From positions 166,458 to 230,457 of the forward strand of contig NZ_MLQR01000004.1 in NCBI RefSeq assembly GCF_001866005.1: a stretch of 64,000 bases of DNA. Reading direction: 5' to 3'. The position numbers and the translations under genes were made by a program. Below, piece by piece: positions 29,080-38,104 of this stretch. The DNA is from Anaerobacillus alkalilacustris. GTDB lineage: Bacteria; Bacillota; Bacilli; Bacillales; Anaerobacillaceae. Under the pieces are notes generated by a model. The model saw nothing but the letters and a program-made list of their open reading frames with translations. It was not told where the DNA came from and made no database searches. How positions within the stretch are numbered: position 1 is the first letter of the stretch; every line of letters begins with the position of its first letter.

Positions 29080-29246
29080 GACTTTGGAAAGGTGTGTAGC
29101 TACCGGTATCGCCTAGCTCCTCTAGATAGCCTGTGGCAAAGGAAGCCTGCACTTGCCATGTCTAGCTCCAAGACACATCTTTGAAAAGACTTCCTTGGAA
29201 GTTTTGCGGCGAGTAACTCAGGAGCAGGCGTCTTGCTCTTTTCTTA
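29080..29246 (+). repeat. Family A-related repeat, copy 5 (diverged)
   Basis: It has GACTTTGGAAAGGTGTGTAG and TATCGCCTAGCTCC, a shortened core with GCGGCGAGTAACTCAGGAGC (a beta-unit relative), and ends GTCTTGCTCTTTTCTTA. The yqfT stop codon is exactly at its right end. Confidence 0.65.
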
Positions 29247-29507
29247 TAAGTATTGATCATATTGCTTTAACATTTCGTTTACTTGTTTTTCAGTTTTGGC
29301 GTCTATTTGTTGTTTTACCTTAGCTAATATCCGTTCGCGTTGAGCCTTATTAGTAACATCAATTCTTTCGGATCTTAATATTGCTATTATTTTTGTTGCT
29401 TGCGCATTAGAAATCTTAAATTGGTACTGCTTAGCATATTGAATTAACTCTTCTTTTGTTAGGGTATTGAGCTTATGGTTTACCATTTGTAAAATAAAAG
29501 GATTCAT
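29244..29507 (-). CDS. yqfT: DUF2624 protein YqfT
   Basis: The 87-residue, mostly helical protein starts MNPFILQMVNHKLNTLTKEE and contains YAKQYQFKISNAQATKIIAI, as expected for DUF2624/YqfT. AGGAAGG precedes the ATG. Function is unknown. The gene stands after nfo on the opposite strand, next to the metal transporter block. Its 3' end is flush with a family A repeat. Confidence 0.85.
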   Translation of the reverse strand: MNPFILQMVNHKLNTLTKEELIQYAKQYQFKISNAQATKIIAILRSERIDVTNKAQRERILAKVKQQIDAKTEKQVNEMLKQYDQYL

Positions 29508-29618
29508 ATTTTGCCTTCCTTTCTAAAATAGTAATTAGTTTAGTTTATGTTTTAAAATATGTAACGTGACTAAAATTTAATGACAAACGTATAAAAGATA
29601 TAAAACAAAAAAATGTTT

Positions 29619-29648
29619 GCAATTGTTTCAGGCTGCTAATATAATTTA
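29619..29648 (+). promoter_or_regulatory. SigA-type promoter of mntBC
   Basis: TTGCAA, 17 nt, TATAAT. The predicted start falls at the left edge of the 29651-29690 palindrome. Confidence 0.65.
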
Positions 29649-29650
29649 CT

Positions 29651-29690
29651 GAAAGATAAAAAGTTTCCCTTAGGAAACTTTTTATCTTTC
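29651..29690 (+). promoter_or_regulatory. MntR-like operator palindrome
   Basis: A perfect 18-bp inverted repeat has a 4-nt centre. Its core AGTTTCCCTTAGGAAACT contains the AGGGAAACT-type half-sites of Bacillus MntR operators in both directions. It sits directly downstream of the -10 box, where a repressor would block transcription. The transcript could also fold there, but it is not placed to terminate any gene because its neighbours diverge from it. The rest of the gap (29691-29839) shows nothing else. Confidence 0.6.
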
Positions 29691-29839
29691 GTGCACAAAT
29701 TCGGAGCATACGTCATATATTGAATTTGATCATTCAAAATTGTAAATAACTATTAACTTAATAAGTGTAATCAAATAGAAATGTATTCTTAGAATAGAAC
29801 ATTAAATTTTAAAGGTTAATTAGAAAAGGAGGATCTACT

Positions 29840-30601
29840 GTGAGGGGAAATCAATACGAAATAACTGTTGAAAATCTATCCGTAAATTATGGTGGACATC
29901 ACGCTATAAAAAATATTAGTTTTTCTTTTCAAAGCGGTCATCTAATAGGAATTGTAGGACCGAATGGTGCCGGTAAATCAACGCTAATAAAAGCAGTTTT
30001 AGGTTTAGAGAAGTTTTCAGGTGAGGTAAAAGTTTTTGGTAAAAGTATAAAAGAAATGCGTAAGAAAATTTCTTATGTCCCTCAAAGAAGCTCTATAGAC
30101 TTTGATTTTCCAGTTATTGTAGAAGACGTTGTATTAATGGGTAGATACACATACATCCCTTGGTACAAAAGAATTGGAAATAAAGATAGAGAAATAGCGA
30201 TGAATGCACTTGAACAAGTAGGGATGAAAAGTTTTGCAAAACGTCAAATTGGACAATTATCTGGTGGACAACAGCAACGAGTATTTATTGCACGTGCATT
30301 AGCTCAACAAGCAGATTTGTTTTTCTTGGATGAACCCTTTGTAGGTATAGATGCAACGAGTGAGGATATCATAGTAGATCTTTTGAGGCAGCTTCAAAAA
30401 GAAGGTAAAACTATCTTTGTAGTACACCATGATTTAAGCAAGGTAGAAAAATATTTTGACCAATTGTTACTTCTAAATCAAGAATTAGTCGGAGTTGGAA
30501 AAGTGAAGGATATATATAAACCTGAACTATTATCAGAAGCTTACAAAGGCAGTATAACATTATTTGAAAACAAGGATAAGATGATGGTGGTGAGTAATTA
30601 A
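29840..30601 (+). CDS. mntB: Manganese-type ABC transporter ATP-binding protein
   Basis: The 253-residue protein has Walker A GPNGAGKST, the signature LSGGQQQR, Walker B LFFLDEP and the H-loop VHHD. The segment YVPQRSSIDFDFPV...VLMGRYTYIPWYKRIG closely resembles B. subtilis MntB, favouring manganese over zinc. It energises import through the permease encoded next. No substrate-binding lipoprotein gene is present here, so the receptor must be elsewhere or lost. The GTG start follows AAAAGGAGG. Confidence 0.85.
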   Translation: MRGNQYEITVENLSVNYGGHHAIKNISFSFQSGHLIGIVGPNGAGKSTLIKAVLGLEKFSGEVKVFGKSIKEMRKKISYVPQRSSIDFDFPVIVEDVVLMGRYTYIPWYKRIGNKDREIAMNALEQVGMKSFAKRQIGQLSGGQQQRVFIARALAQQADLFFLDEPFVGIDATSEDIIVDLLRQLQKEGKTIFVVHHDLSKVEKYFDQLLLLNQELVGVGKVKDIYKPELLSEAYKGSITLFENKDKMMVVSN

Positions 30602-31455
30602 TGCAACAAGTAATGAGCTTCATAGATCAAGTTTCGAGATATCAGTATTTGCAAAATGCTTTGATCGCCGCTATATTAGTTGGGATTATTTGTGGTGTGG
30701 TTGGTTGTTTTATTATTTTAAGGGGAATGTCACTTATGGGGGATGCGATTTCTCACGCTGTTTTACCTGGAATTGTAATTGCCTATATGTTGGGGATTAA
30801 TTTCTTTGTTGGAGCAGTTATTACAGGAGTTATTACTGCCTTATCAATAGGGTATATTTCACAAAACAGTCGTATTAAGGATGACTCTGCCATTGGTATA
30901 ATGTTTACTGCTGCATTTGCACTAGGTGTTGTTCTTAATTCGACATTAAAAGGCACAAGTGTTAATTTATGGCATATATTGTTTGGAAATGTACTCGCTG
31001 TATCTAGAACTGACTTATGGATTACATTTGGAATGGGTATTTTTGTTATTTTGATGATTATTTTATTTTATCGGCCACTATTATTAAGTACATTTGATCC
31101 AACAATGGCTAAAGCAACTGGATTACCAGTAAAATTTATTCACTACATGTTAATGCTATTATTATCATTAGTAACAGTTGCCTCCCTTCAAACGGTTGGG
31201 ATTATTTTAGTAGTAGCTATGCTTATAACACCGGGTGCAACTGCTTATTTATTGACAGATCGCCTATCGACTATGTTAGTAATGGCTGCCGTTTTTGGTG
31301 GGATTTCTGGTGTTATTGGTTTATATTATTCAGTTTTGTTTGATGTAAGCTCTGGTTCAACGATTGTTTTAGTTGCATCTATTTTATTTGGGTTAGCATT
31401 CTTTTTTTCGCCAAAACAAGGGGTACTTTGGAAAATATTTAGATCAAGAATTTAA
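30601..31455 (+). CDS. mntC: Manganese-type ABC transporter permease
   Basis: The 284-residue protein has about eight or nine membrane helices and is an ABC-3 family permease (GCFIILRGMSLMGDAISHAV; GIILVVAMLITPGATAYLLT). The ATG overlaps the stop codon of the ATPase gene (TAATG), so translation is coupled. Together they form a divalent metal importer core. A shared terminator separates it from ppk on the other strand. Confidence 0.85.
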   Translation: MQQVMSFIDQVSRYQYLQNALIAAILVGIICGVVGCFIILRGMSLMGDAISHAVLPGIVIAYMLGINFFVGAVITGVITALSIGYISQNSRIKDDSAIGIMFTAAFALGVVLNSTLKGTSVNLWHILFGNVLAVSRTDLWITFGMGIFVILMIILFYRPLLLSTFDPTMAKATGLPVKFIHYMLMLLLSLVTVASLQTVGIILVVAMLITPGATAYLLTDRLSTMLVMAAVFGGISGVIGLYYSVLFDVSSGSTIVLVASILFGLAFFFSPKQGVLWKIFRSRI

Positions 31456-31497
31456 GTTAGAAAATCGCAAGAGGAGATGCCCTTGCGATTTTCTAAC
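31456..31497. terminator. Bidirectional terminator between mntC and ppk
   Basis: A 16-bp stem (GTTAGAAAATCGCAAG / CTTGCGATTTTCTAAC) holds the ppk stop codon in its right arm. Confidence 0.8.
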
Positions 31498-33595
31498 TGT
31501 CTACAAAATATTTAGCAGCCATTTGATAAAAGATATTTTGACTTTGAACCTCAAGTTCATTTTTAGATTTTTGTACATAAGTATAGGTACCATCTTTATT
31601 TTGTTGTCTAGCCTTTACATTATCCTTTATCATTATTTCTAAAATATTTTTAATTCTGTCTTTAATTTTATTATCAATGATAGGAAAAAGAATTTCTATC
31701 CTTCTTTCCATATTTCTTGTCATCCAATCTGCTGAAGATAAGAATAAGGAATGATTCCCACCATGATGAAAGTAAAAAATTCGACTATGTTCTAAAAATC
31801 TGTCTACGATACTTATAACTCTAATATTTTCACTTACATCTAATATCCCAGGTCTCAAACAACAAATCCCTCTTATTATCAGTTCAATTGTAACACCAGC
31901 CTGACTAGCTTCGTAAAGTTTTGTAATGATAGGTTTATCAGTAAGTGAATTCATTTTGGCAATGATTTTACCGTTTCCATTTTTTTTATGGAACTCAATT
32001 TCTTTCTCGATTAACTCTAGAAATGTCTCTCTTATCTCAAATGGAGCAGTTGAAATATAATTCCATTTCGGTTTTTCACTAAAACCACTTAAGTAATTGA
32101 AAAAGTTAGTAGCATCAATGCCGATTTTTTCGTTACTTGTTAATAAGCCCATATCTGTATATAGCTTAGCGGTTGAGTCGTTATAGTTACCAGTTCCTAA
32201 ATGGACAAACCGTTGAATTTGGTCATTTGAATGTCGCACAATTAATGTTATTTTACTGTGTGTTTTTAATGATGTAATCCCATAAATTACATGAACTCCT
32301 GATTTCTCTAACTTTTTAGCCCATTGAATATTATTTTCTTCATCAAATCTTGCCTTTAACTCGACGAGTACGGTTACTTGCTTTCCGTTTTCAGCTGCCT
32401 TGGCTAATGAGTGAATAATTGGCGAATCTCCACTAACACGGTAGAGTGTTTGCTTAATCGCTAATACATTTGGATCACTTGCTGCTGTTGATATAAAGTC
32501 AACAATTGGTTGAAATGACTCGTAAGGATGATGTAAGAAAATATCTTTTTTTAAAATCGCTTCAAATATATCTACCTCATTTGCTAAATCTTCAGGTGGT
32601 TGTGGGATAAACGTTTCATTAATTAAATAATCGTGCTCAGAACCAATAACAGAATAGATTTTAAATAGGAACGTTAAATCTAATGGTCCGTGAAAAGTAT
32701 AAACATCTTTTTGTTTTAATTCTAAAACATCTAATAAAAAAACTAGTACTTTTTCAGCCATTTTCCCTTCTTGCATTTCAAGTCTTACTGCAGCCCCCCA
32801 CTTTCGCTTTTTCAGTTCCTTTTCTATTTCAGTTAACAGGTCACGAGCTCCTTCCTCGTGAATAGTTAAATCTGCGTTTCTTGTAATTCGAAATGGGGAT
32901 ACTGATAAAACTGTATAGCCATTAAAAAGTTCTTGTATAAAGAAACTAATAACATCTTCTAACATAATAAATTGAGCCTTCCCGTTAGAAGAAGGTAAAC
33001 TAATAAATCGAGTTAAGACACTTGGAACTTGTACAATTGCTAATTTCTCTTTCTTCATGTCTGGTTTTGATAATAGGACAGCTAAATTTAGACTTTTATT
33101 TAGCAGCATCGGAAATGGTCTGTAAGCGTCAATAGCCATTGGTGTTAATACTGGTAGTATATAAGTATTAAATCGATTTCTTAAAAAATCAATTTGCTCT
33201 GAGTTACACTCTTCTATGGCAAGAAACTGAAACCCTTCATAGTAGAGCATCGGGAGTAACGTTTCGGTGAATAATTGATCTTGTAGTTTAACAATTCGAT
33301 GGTTTAAAACACAGATTTTTTCTAATTGCTCTCTAGGTGTTAATCCAGCTTTATTTTCTGGTTTATTAAATCCAGCTTTGACCTGATCTTTAAGCCCTGC
33401 TACACGTACCATAAAAAACTCATCGAGATTGGAGCTGAAAATAGCTAAAAATTTAAACCTCTCCAATAAAGGATTCCTTTCATCAATAGCTTCTTGTAAT
33501 ACTCTTTCATTAAATCTAAGCCAACTTAATTCACGGTTATTATAAAAATTAGGATTATTTAAATCGATAAATTTACACAATTGGTGTTTTTTCAT
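31493..33595 (-). CDS. ppk: Polyphosphate kinase 1
   Basis: The 700-residue protein has PPK1 features in order: N-domain (NRELSWLRFNERVLQEA), head domain, and catalytic halves with KTHSKITLIVR (autophosphorylated histidine) and HLGTGNYNDSTAKLYTD. It reversibly makes long polyphosphate from ATP. The ATG at 33595 follows GAAAGGTGATT; an upstream in-frame GTG (33604) lies within the ribosome site. ppx is upstream on the same strand, with a family C element between them. Confidence 0.95.
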   Translation of the reverse strand: MKKHQLCKFIDLNNPNFYNNRELSWLRFNERVLQEAIDERNPLLERFKFLAIFSSNLDEFFMVRVAGLKDQVKAGFNKPENKAGLTPREQLEKICVLNHRIVKLQDQLFTETLLPMLYYEGFQFLAIEECNSEQIDFLRNRFNTYILPVLTPMAIDAYRPFPMLLNKSLNLAVLLSKPDMKKEKLAIVQVPSVLTRFISLPSSNGKAQFIMLEDVISFFIQELFNGYTVLSVSPFRITRNADLTIHEEGARDLLTEIEKELKKRKWGAAVRLEMQEGKMAEKVLVFLLDVLELKQKDVYTFHGPLDLTFLFKIYSVIGSEHDYLINETFIPQPPEDLANEVDIFEAILKKDIFLHHPYESFQPIVDFISTAASDPNVLAIKQTLYRVSGDSPIIHSLAKAAENGKQVTVLVELKARFDEENNIQWAKKLEKSGVHVIYGITSLKTHSKITLIVRHSNDQIQRFVHLGTGNYNDSTAKLYTDMGLLTSNEKIGIDATNFFNYLSGFSEKPKWNYISTAPFEIRETFLELIEKEIEFHKKNGNGKIIAKMNSLTDKPIITKLYEASQAGVTIELIIRGICCLRPGILDVSENIRVISIVDRFLEHSRIFYFHHGGNHSLFLSSADWMTRNMERRIEILFPIIDNKIKDRIKNILEIMIKDNVKARQQNKDGTYTYVQKSKNELEVQSQNIFYQMAAKYFVDS

Positions 33596-33734
33596 TAGAA
33601 TCACCTTTCAAACCTTTAATCTAAAATAAAGCTTTATTCAAATCAATTTCCTTTATCTTCTAAATGAGTGAAAGTTCAATTAAAAACAATAGATTTACTA
33701 CGATAAACAATAAACCATAGTCAGTTTATTAGTT

Positions 33735-33828
33735 ATCTGAATTTTTTTGGGGTAAAGGACCTCCACTTCTAAGCGTAGCGTAGATTGGATTTTCCGATGT
33801 TTCAGCTTGCTGAAACGAGTTCACTTTT
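33735..33828 (-). repeat. Solo structured element, family C (copy 1)
   Basis: Read on the minus strand it has GTGAACTCGTTTCAGCAAGC, TGAAAC.. and a stem-forming CTACGCTACGCTTAGAAGTGG, ending near TTTACCCCAAAAAAATTCAG. It is about 95 bp and highly similar, in opposite orientation, to 54955-55060. It lies between ppx and ppk, inside a probable operon. Confidence 0.75.
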
Positions 33829-35388
33829 TTAATACTTAGCATCCGTTTTCTTCGGCATTACTACTTGGAAAAATAGTTCAATTTGTTTGTTAACTGTCTT
33901 TTCAAGGTGCTTCTTTTGCTTTTGCGCTTGTGTTTTCTCGAAATACGGCTCTGATTTACAAATCAAATCTAAATGAAGGACACCACTACTTTTTTGATCT
34001 ATTTTTACTTTTGTTATAATTTGTTTTTTTGTTCGATTTAAACTATAAGAGAACTTCAAAATTGCCCCAAGTAATTCAAGTTTTTCAACATCGTCTATCG
34101 TAAACCAATCTTTAAAATCTGATAAATATGATACAAGGGTATTTCGTGATTTAAATGATGCAATTAAAGAAATTTTTAACCTTTCAAGATGCGTTAGTCC
34201 ATCAATTGATAGATTTGTTAATAAATAAAAAGTATGTTGACTACTAGCCTCATGGCTAATATATTCTCCTAGATAAAGTACATGGCAACTTAGCTGTAGA
34301 ATCTTTAAATCGTCTTCAGTAAAGGAATTTTTATTGTGATTTTTTAAACTGTTAAAAAGGTCAGTTGCCAACTTTGAAATATAATTAACTTGGTCAATAT
34401 CTATCTCATATTTTTGAGATAACTGATAAAAACTTTCCTCAGCAATGCTTGGAAAATTTTCTATGTTTTTTTGTTGAAATAACTCCTTATAAAATAATCC
34501 GTTTCTTAGTCCTTTGTTACTCATTATGAATGTAGAAACTTTTGCTACACTCATCAATGTAAAGATAGCCTCAGCTGCAGGAATAATAATATCGGCACGA
34601 TCCTTCGATAGTCCATCTAAACCTTGTCTTTCTTTTAAAGATAATTTCTTAAGATTAGTGATAATATCCAGCATATTATCATAGCTCATTTCATAATGAT
34701 GTAAGCCATTTAGTGGGTAATTTATTTTACGCTGATGAATTAACGCAAGGTTTCTTGCGCTTCCTCCAATGCCAATTAATGGCACCTGTTGTTTTTTTAT
34801 CCATTCAAGGGATTGGAACTGTTCTGTTAAAAAAGCCTTTAATTTTGTTAGCTCTTCTTTCGTAGGTGGTTCGTTTTTTAAAAAGTTCTGTTTTAATGTA
34901 ATGGCACCAAAAGGAAAACTAAAATAATTTATTAATTTTCTGTTTTTAAATAATGTTACCTCAGTACTTCCGCCACCAATATCTATCGTAAGTCCATCAA
35001 TAATATTTGTTGAATTTGTTACAGCTAAATATCCATAAAATGCTTCTTCATAATCTGATAATATATCCATTGAGAAGTCTGTTTCTTCACTTACTTTATT
35101 AATGATTTTCGCTTGGTTATTTGCTTGACGAACGGCCGCTGTCGCTACGCATTTTATATTCGTTACATTATATGTACGGGTAATATCCTGAAAATATTTT
35201 AACGCCTCTAATAAAACAGAAATTCCTTTGTTAGTAATATTTCCTTCTTTATTAATATGGCTACTTAATCGTGCTACTACTTTTAAATTTTGTATTTCAT
35301 TATAAAATCCTCTTTTATCTAATTGAAAAATAACAAGTCGTATAGAATTCGATCCTATATCGATAAAGGCAATATTTTGATTTTGCAT
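33829..35388 (-). CDS. ppx: Exopolyphosphatase, Ppx/GppA family
   Basis: The 519-residue protein has an ASKHA-type ATPase-like fold with IDIGSNSIRLVIFQ, ATAAVRQANN, the IDIGGGSTEVTLF phosphate loop and GIGGSARNLA, followed by a C-terminal HD-like helical domain. It degrades polyphosphate or (p)ppGpp-type substrates. AGGGAGG precedes the ATG. With ppk downstream, the pair sets polyphosphate turnover. Confidence 0.93.
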   Translation of the reverse strand: MQNQNIAFIDIGSNSIRLVIFQLDKRGFYNEIQNLKVVARLSSHINKEGNITNKGISVLLEALKYFQDITRTYNVTNIKCVATAAVRQANNQAKIINKVSEETDFSMDILSDYEEAFYGYLAVTNSTNIIDGLTIDIGGGSTEVTLFKNRKLINYFSFPFGAITLKQNFLKNEPPTKEELTKLKAFLTEQFQSLEWIKKQQVPLIGIGGSARNLALIHQRKINYPLNGLHHYEMSYDNMLDIITNLKKLSLKERQGLDGLSKDRADIIIPAAEAIFTLMSVAKVSTFIMSNKGLRNGLFYKELFQQKNIENFPSIAEESFYQLSQKYEIDIDQVNYISKLATDLFNSLKNHNKNSFTEDDLKILQLSCHVLYLGEYISHEASSQHTFYLLTNLSIDGLTHLERLKISLIASFKSRNTLVSYLSDFKDWFTIDDVEKLELLGAILKFSYSLNRTKKQIITKVKIDQKSSGVLHLDLICKSEPYFEKTQAQKQKKHLEKTVNKQIELFFQVVMPKKTDAKY

Positions 35389-35461
35389 ACCAATGGATCC
35401 TCCCTAAAAATTATTAGTTATTTTTTCCATTATACAACACTATAATGAAAAGGGCGCTTCG

Positions 35462-35490
35462 TTTACAAAAGCACAGTAGTACTGTATACT
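35462..35490 (+). promoter_or_regulatory. SigA-type promoter of znuCB-zur
   Basis: TTTACA, 17 nt, TATACT. Transcription would start near 35497, at the edge of the putative Zur site. Confidence 0.6.
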
Positions 35491-35500
35491 ACGTATTGTT

Positions 35501-35520
35501 AAATCGGAATGGTTCTTAAT
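35501..35520 (+). promoter_or_regulatory. Possible Zur operator
   Basis: AAATCGGAATGGTTCTTAAT matches the left half of the Zur box (AAATCGTAAT..) at 9 of 10 positions, while the right half is weak. The position just after the promoter and upstream of znuCB-zur supports it. Confidence 0.4.
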
Positions 35521-35573
35521 AAACAACGTGCGATAGATATTTCTTAGTATCGCTCAGTGGAGGATTTTTTTAT

Positions 35574-36347
35574 ATGTCAAAACAAGAAGAAAATTATGTC
35601 ATTGATATTCATAATTTATATTTTCAATATGGTTCAAAAACGGTATTACAAAATATTGATTTAAAAGTACAAAAAGGATCTTTTCTCGGATTGGTAGGGC
35701 CAAATGGTTCAGGCAAATCAACATTAATAAAATGTTTGTTAGGCTTGTTACAACCAACTTCAGGTGAGATTAAGATATTCGGTGAAACTATAACTAACTT
35801 TAATAAATGGGATAAAATTGGTTTTGTCTCTCAAAAAGCAAATAGTTTTAATAGCGGCTTTCCTGCAACTGTTTTTGAAGTCGTTTCAATGGGGTTATTT
35901 GCGAAAGTTGGACTTTTTCGCTTTTTAACAAAACAGCATAAGGAAAAAGTTAGAAATGCCATTGAACTTGTAGGAATGACTGAATATATGAAGCAAAACA
36001 TCGGAGAACTTTCTGGCGGACAACAGCAAAGAGTTTTTATTGCCAGAGCTTTAGTGAGTGATCCAGAATTATTAATATTAGATGAACCTACAGTTGGTAT
36101 AGATGTGCATACGGTTAACAATTTTTATACTATGTTAAGTAAATTAAATGAAAAAGGGATTACCCTTTTATTAGTAACGCATGATATCGGTATTATGACG
36201 AATCATGTAACAGCTGTTGCTTGTTTAAATAAACGTTTACATTTCCATGGAAATACTAAGGATTTTGAAGAGGATCATGTACTTTCTGCTTTTCATGGAA
36301 AAGATGTACATATACTTGTTCATAATCATGACCGTGGGAGGCAATAA
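35574..36347 (+). CDS. znuC: Zinc ABC transporter ATP-binding protein
   Basis: The 257-residue protein has Walker A GPNGSGKST, the signature LSGGQQQR, Walker B LLILDEP and H-loop VTHD. The His-containing C-terminus (HGKDVHILVHNHDRGRQ) is typical of ZnuC/AdcC. A Zur-family regulator two genes downstream supports zinc as substrate. No znuA receptor is encoded here. TGGAGG precedes the ATG. Confidence 0.9.
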   Translation: MSKQEENYVIDIHNLYFQYGSKTVLQNIDLKVQKGSFLGLVGPNGSGKSTLIKCLLGLLQPTSGEIKIFGETITNFNKWDKIGFVSQKANSFNSGFPATVFEVVSMGLFAKVGLFRFLTKQHKEKVRNAIELVGMTEYMKQNIGELSGGQQQRVFIARALVSDPELLILDEPTVGIDVHTVNNFYTMLSKLNEKGITLLLVTHDIGIMTNHVTAVACLNKRLHFHGNTKDFEEDHVLSAFHGKDVHILVHNHDRGRQ

Positions 36348-36349
36348 GA

Positions 36350-37180
36350 ATGGAGGTTGTATCAGTTTTTCTCCAATATGAATTTTTAAGAAACGCATTT
36401 TTTTCAGGGATAATGGTAGGATTTTTAGCTCCAATTTTAGGTGTGTTTTTAGTCGTGCGCCGCTTATCGTTAATCGCTGATGCTCTGTCCCATATTACAT
36501 TATCTGGGATAGCGGCAAGTTTACTATTAGGTAAGTACATGGTGTTCTTTGGAGCTCTTAACCCACTTTATTTAGGAATAGTTTTTTCCGTTGGTGGAGC
36601 ACTATTAATCGAAAAATTAAGGAATGTTTACAAAACGTATCAAGAACTTTCCATACCAATAATTCTTTCGGGTGGAATTGGGTTAGGGGTAGTTTTTATT
36701 TCTTTAGCAGATGGATTTAATACTGATTTGTTTAATTATTTATTTGGTAGTGTAATTGCAGTTACACGATCTGACTTATGGACAATTACTGGTATTACTA
36801 TTATTGTTACTATTCTTTTAATTTTCTTCTATAAAGAACTTTTCTTTTTATCATTCGACGAAGAACAGGCGATAGTTTCAGGCATAAATAAACGACTTGT
36901 TCATTTAGTATTTATTATTATGGTTGCCCTCGTAATTGCATCTTCAATGAGAATCGTTGGAATTTTACTAGTTTCATCATTAATGTCTTTACCAGTTGCA
37001 GCGAGTATGCGAATTGCTAAAGGATTTAAACAAATGTTCATTTTTTCAATTGTTTTTGGAGAACTAGCTGTTATTATTGGTTTAATTAGTGCGTATCATT
37101 TAGATCTTGCACCTGGTGGTACAATTGTTGTAACAGCTGTACTTATCTTACTTATCACAATTATTTTTAAACGAAGATAA
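36350..37180 (+). CDS. znuB: Zinc ABC transporter permease
   Basis: The 276-residue ABC-3 permease has about eight membrane helices and conserved segments GVFLVVRRLSLIADALSHIT and RIVGILLVSSLMSLPVAASM. It starts 2 nt after the znuC stop, with GGGAGG inside znuC, so the two are co-translated. With ZnuC it forms the Zn2+ import core. The Zur gene is 72 bp downstream. Confidence 0.9.
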   Translation: MEVVSVFLQYEFLRNAFFSGIMVGFLAPILGVFLVVRRLSLIADALSHITLSGIAASLLLGKYMVFFGALNPLYLGIVFSVGGALLIEKLRNVYKTYQELSIPIILSGGIGLGVVFISLADGFNTDLFNYLFGSVIAVTRSDLWTITGITIIVTILLIFFYKELFFLSFDEEQAIVSGINKRLVHLVFIIMVALVIASSMRIVGILLVSSLMSLPVAASMRIAKGFKQMFIFSIVFGELAVIIGLISAYHLDLAPGGTIVVTAVLILLITIIFKRR

Positions 37181-37252
37181 ATTTTCAGGTAAGTAAAGTT
37201 CGAGTAATGAAAATACCAATTTTAGAAATGCTTAATCTGGGGGTATTAATTT

Positions 37253-37663
37253 ATGGATGTAGCAAAAGCTTTACTATTACTAAAAGAAAAAGGGTACAAG
37301 TATACAGATAAAAGGGAACAAATGCTTCAGCTATTTTCTAATGAAAAAAGGTATATAGCAGCAAAGGATGTATTAGAGGCAATGCAAAAAGATTATCCTG
37401 GTTTAAGTTTCGATACCATATATCGAAATCTTTCTACATTCGTTGAATTAGGAATATTAGAGATGACAGAACTTGACGGTGAGAAAAAGTTTCGTTTTAG
37501 TTGCTCAACTGATCAACATCATCATCATATGATTTGTTTAACGTGTGGGAAAACAAGACATGTCCATGTTTGTCCAATGGATCAATTAAAAGTTTCAAGT
37601 GAAGATTTTAAAATTGTTGATCATAAATTTGAGGTGTATGGGTATTGCAAAAATTGTAGTTAG
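37253..37663 (+). CDS. zur: Zinc uptake repressor Zur (Fur family)
   Basis: The 136-residue Fur-family protein has an N-terminal winged helix (KYTDKREQMLQLF...LSFDTIYRNLSTFVELGI), the HHHHM metal region and structural zinc cysteine pairs C95/C98 (ICLTC) and C132/C135 (YCKNC). Genetic linkage to znuCB argues for Zur rather than Fur or PerR. It would repress zinc uptake genes when zinc is sufficient and may control its own operon through the 35501-35520 site. Confidence 0.92.
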   Translation: MDVAKALLLLKEKGYKYTDKREQMLQLFSNEKRYIAAKDVLEAMQKDYPGLSFDTIYRNLSTFVELGILEMTELDGEKKFRFSCSTDQHHHHMICLTCGKTRHVHVCPMDQLKVSSEDFKIVDHKFEVYGYCKNCS

Positions 37664-37702
37664 TACTTAATACCTCCAAGACTAGATAAGATTTGTAGTT
37701 TC

Positions 37703-37745
37703 AAGGAGCCCCTTTGCATTATTTAGCTAAGGGGCTCCTTTATTT
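37703..37745 (+). terminator. Terminator of znuCB-zur
   Basis: Stem AAGGAGCCCC / GGGGCTCCTT with T-rich tail. Confidence 0.88.
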
Positions 37746-37766
37746 ACAAGGTAATAAAGAAAAAAA

Positions 37767-38104
37767 TTCTAACTTAGAAACTGTCTAGCGCAAGCGCCTA
37801 CGAGCTCGGTCACTTGAGTCAACTACTGACTTCAATAACTACATGAATAACGTCTCTGAATAGCTTCATGCAGCTTTGCTCCTGCGGTTACTCGTCGCAC
37901 GGAAAACAATTGCTCCTGCGGTTACTCGTCGCACGGAAAACAATTGCTCCTGCGGTTACTCGTCGCACGAAACACTGCTTCTAGGGAGCTTACTACGAAG
38001 CAATGCTAGAAGACGCTAAAAGCACGTAGGAAGCCAAAGAGCGGCTTTTAGTCAAAGGCCGCCCCAGTGAAGCTACTACTACCAAGGCGGTTTACGCTTT
38101 TCTT
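37767..38104 (+). repeat. Family A repeat, copy 6 (type II left end, three beta units)
   Basis: It starts TTCTAACTTAGAAACTGTCT, carries the medium core and three tandem 34-bp beta units (37877-37975), and ends GGTTTACGCTTTTCTT. The last 13 bp lie inside the 3' end of yqfW and supply its stop codon. Confidence 0.92.

Noticed and set aside
29651..29690. Intrinsic terminator
   Set aside because: The adjacent genes both run away from it and it begins at the predicted transcription start, so an operator fits better.
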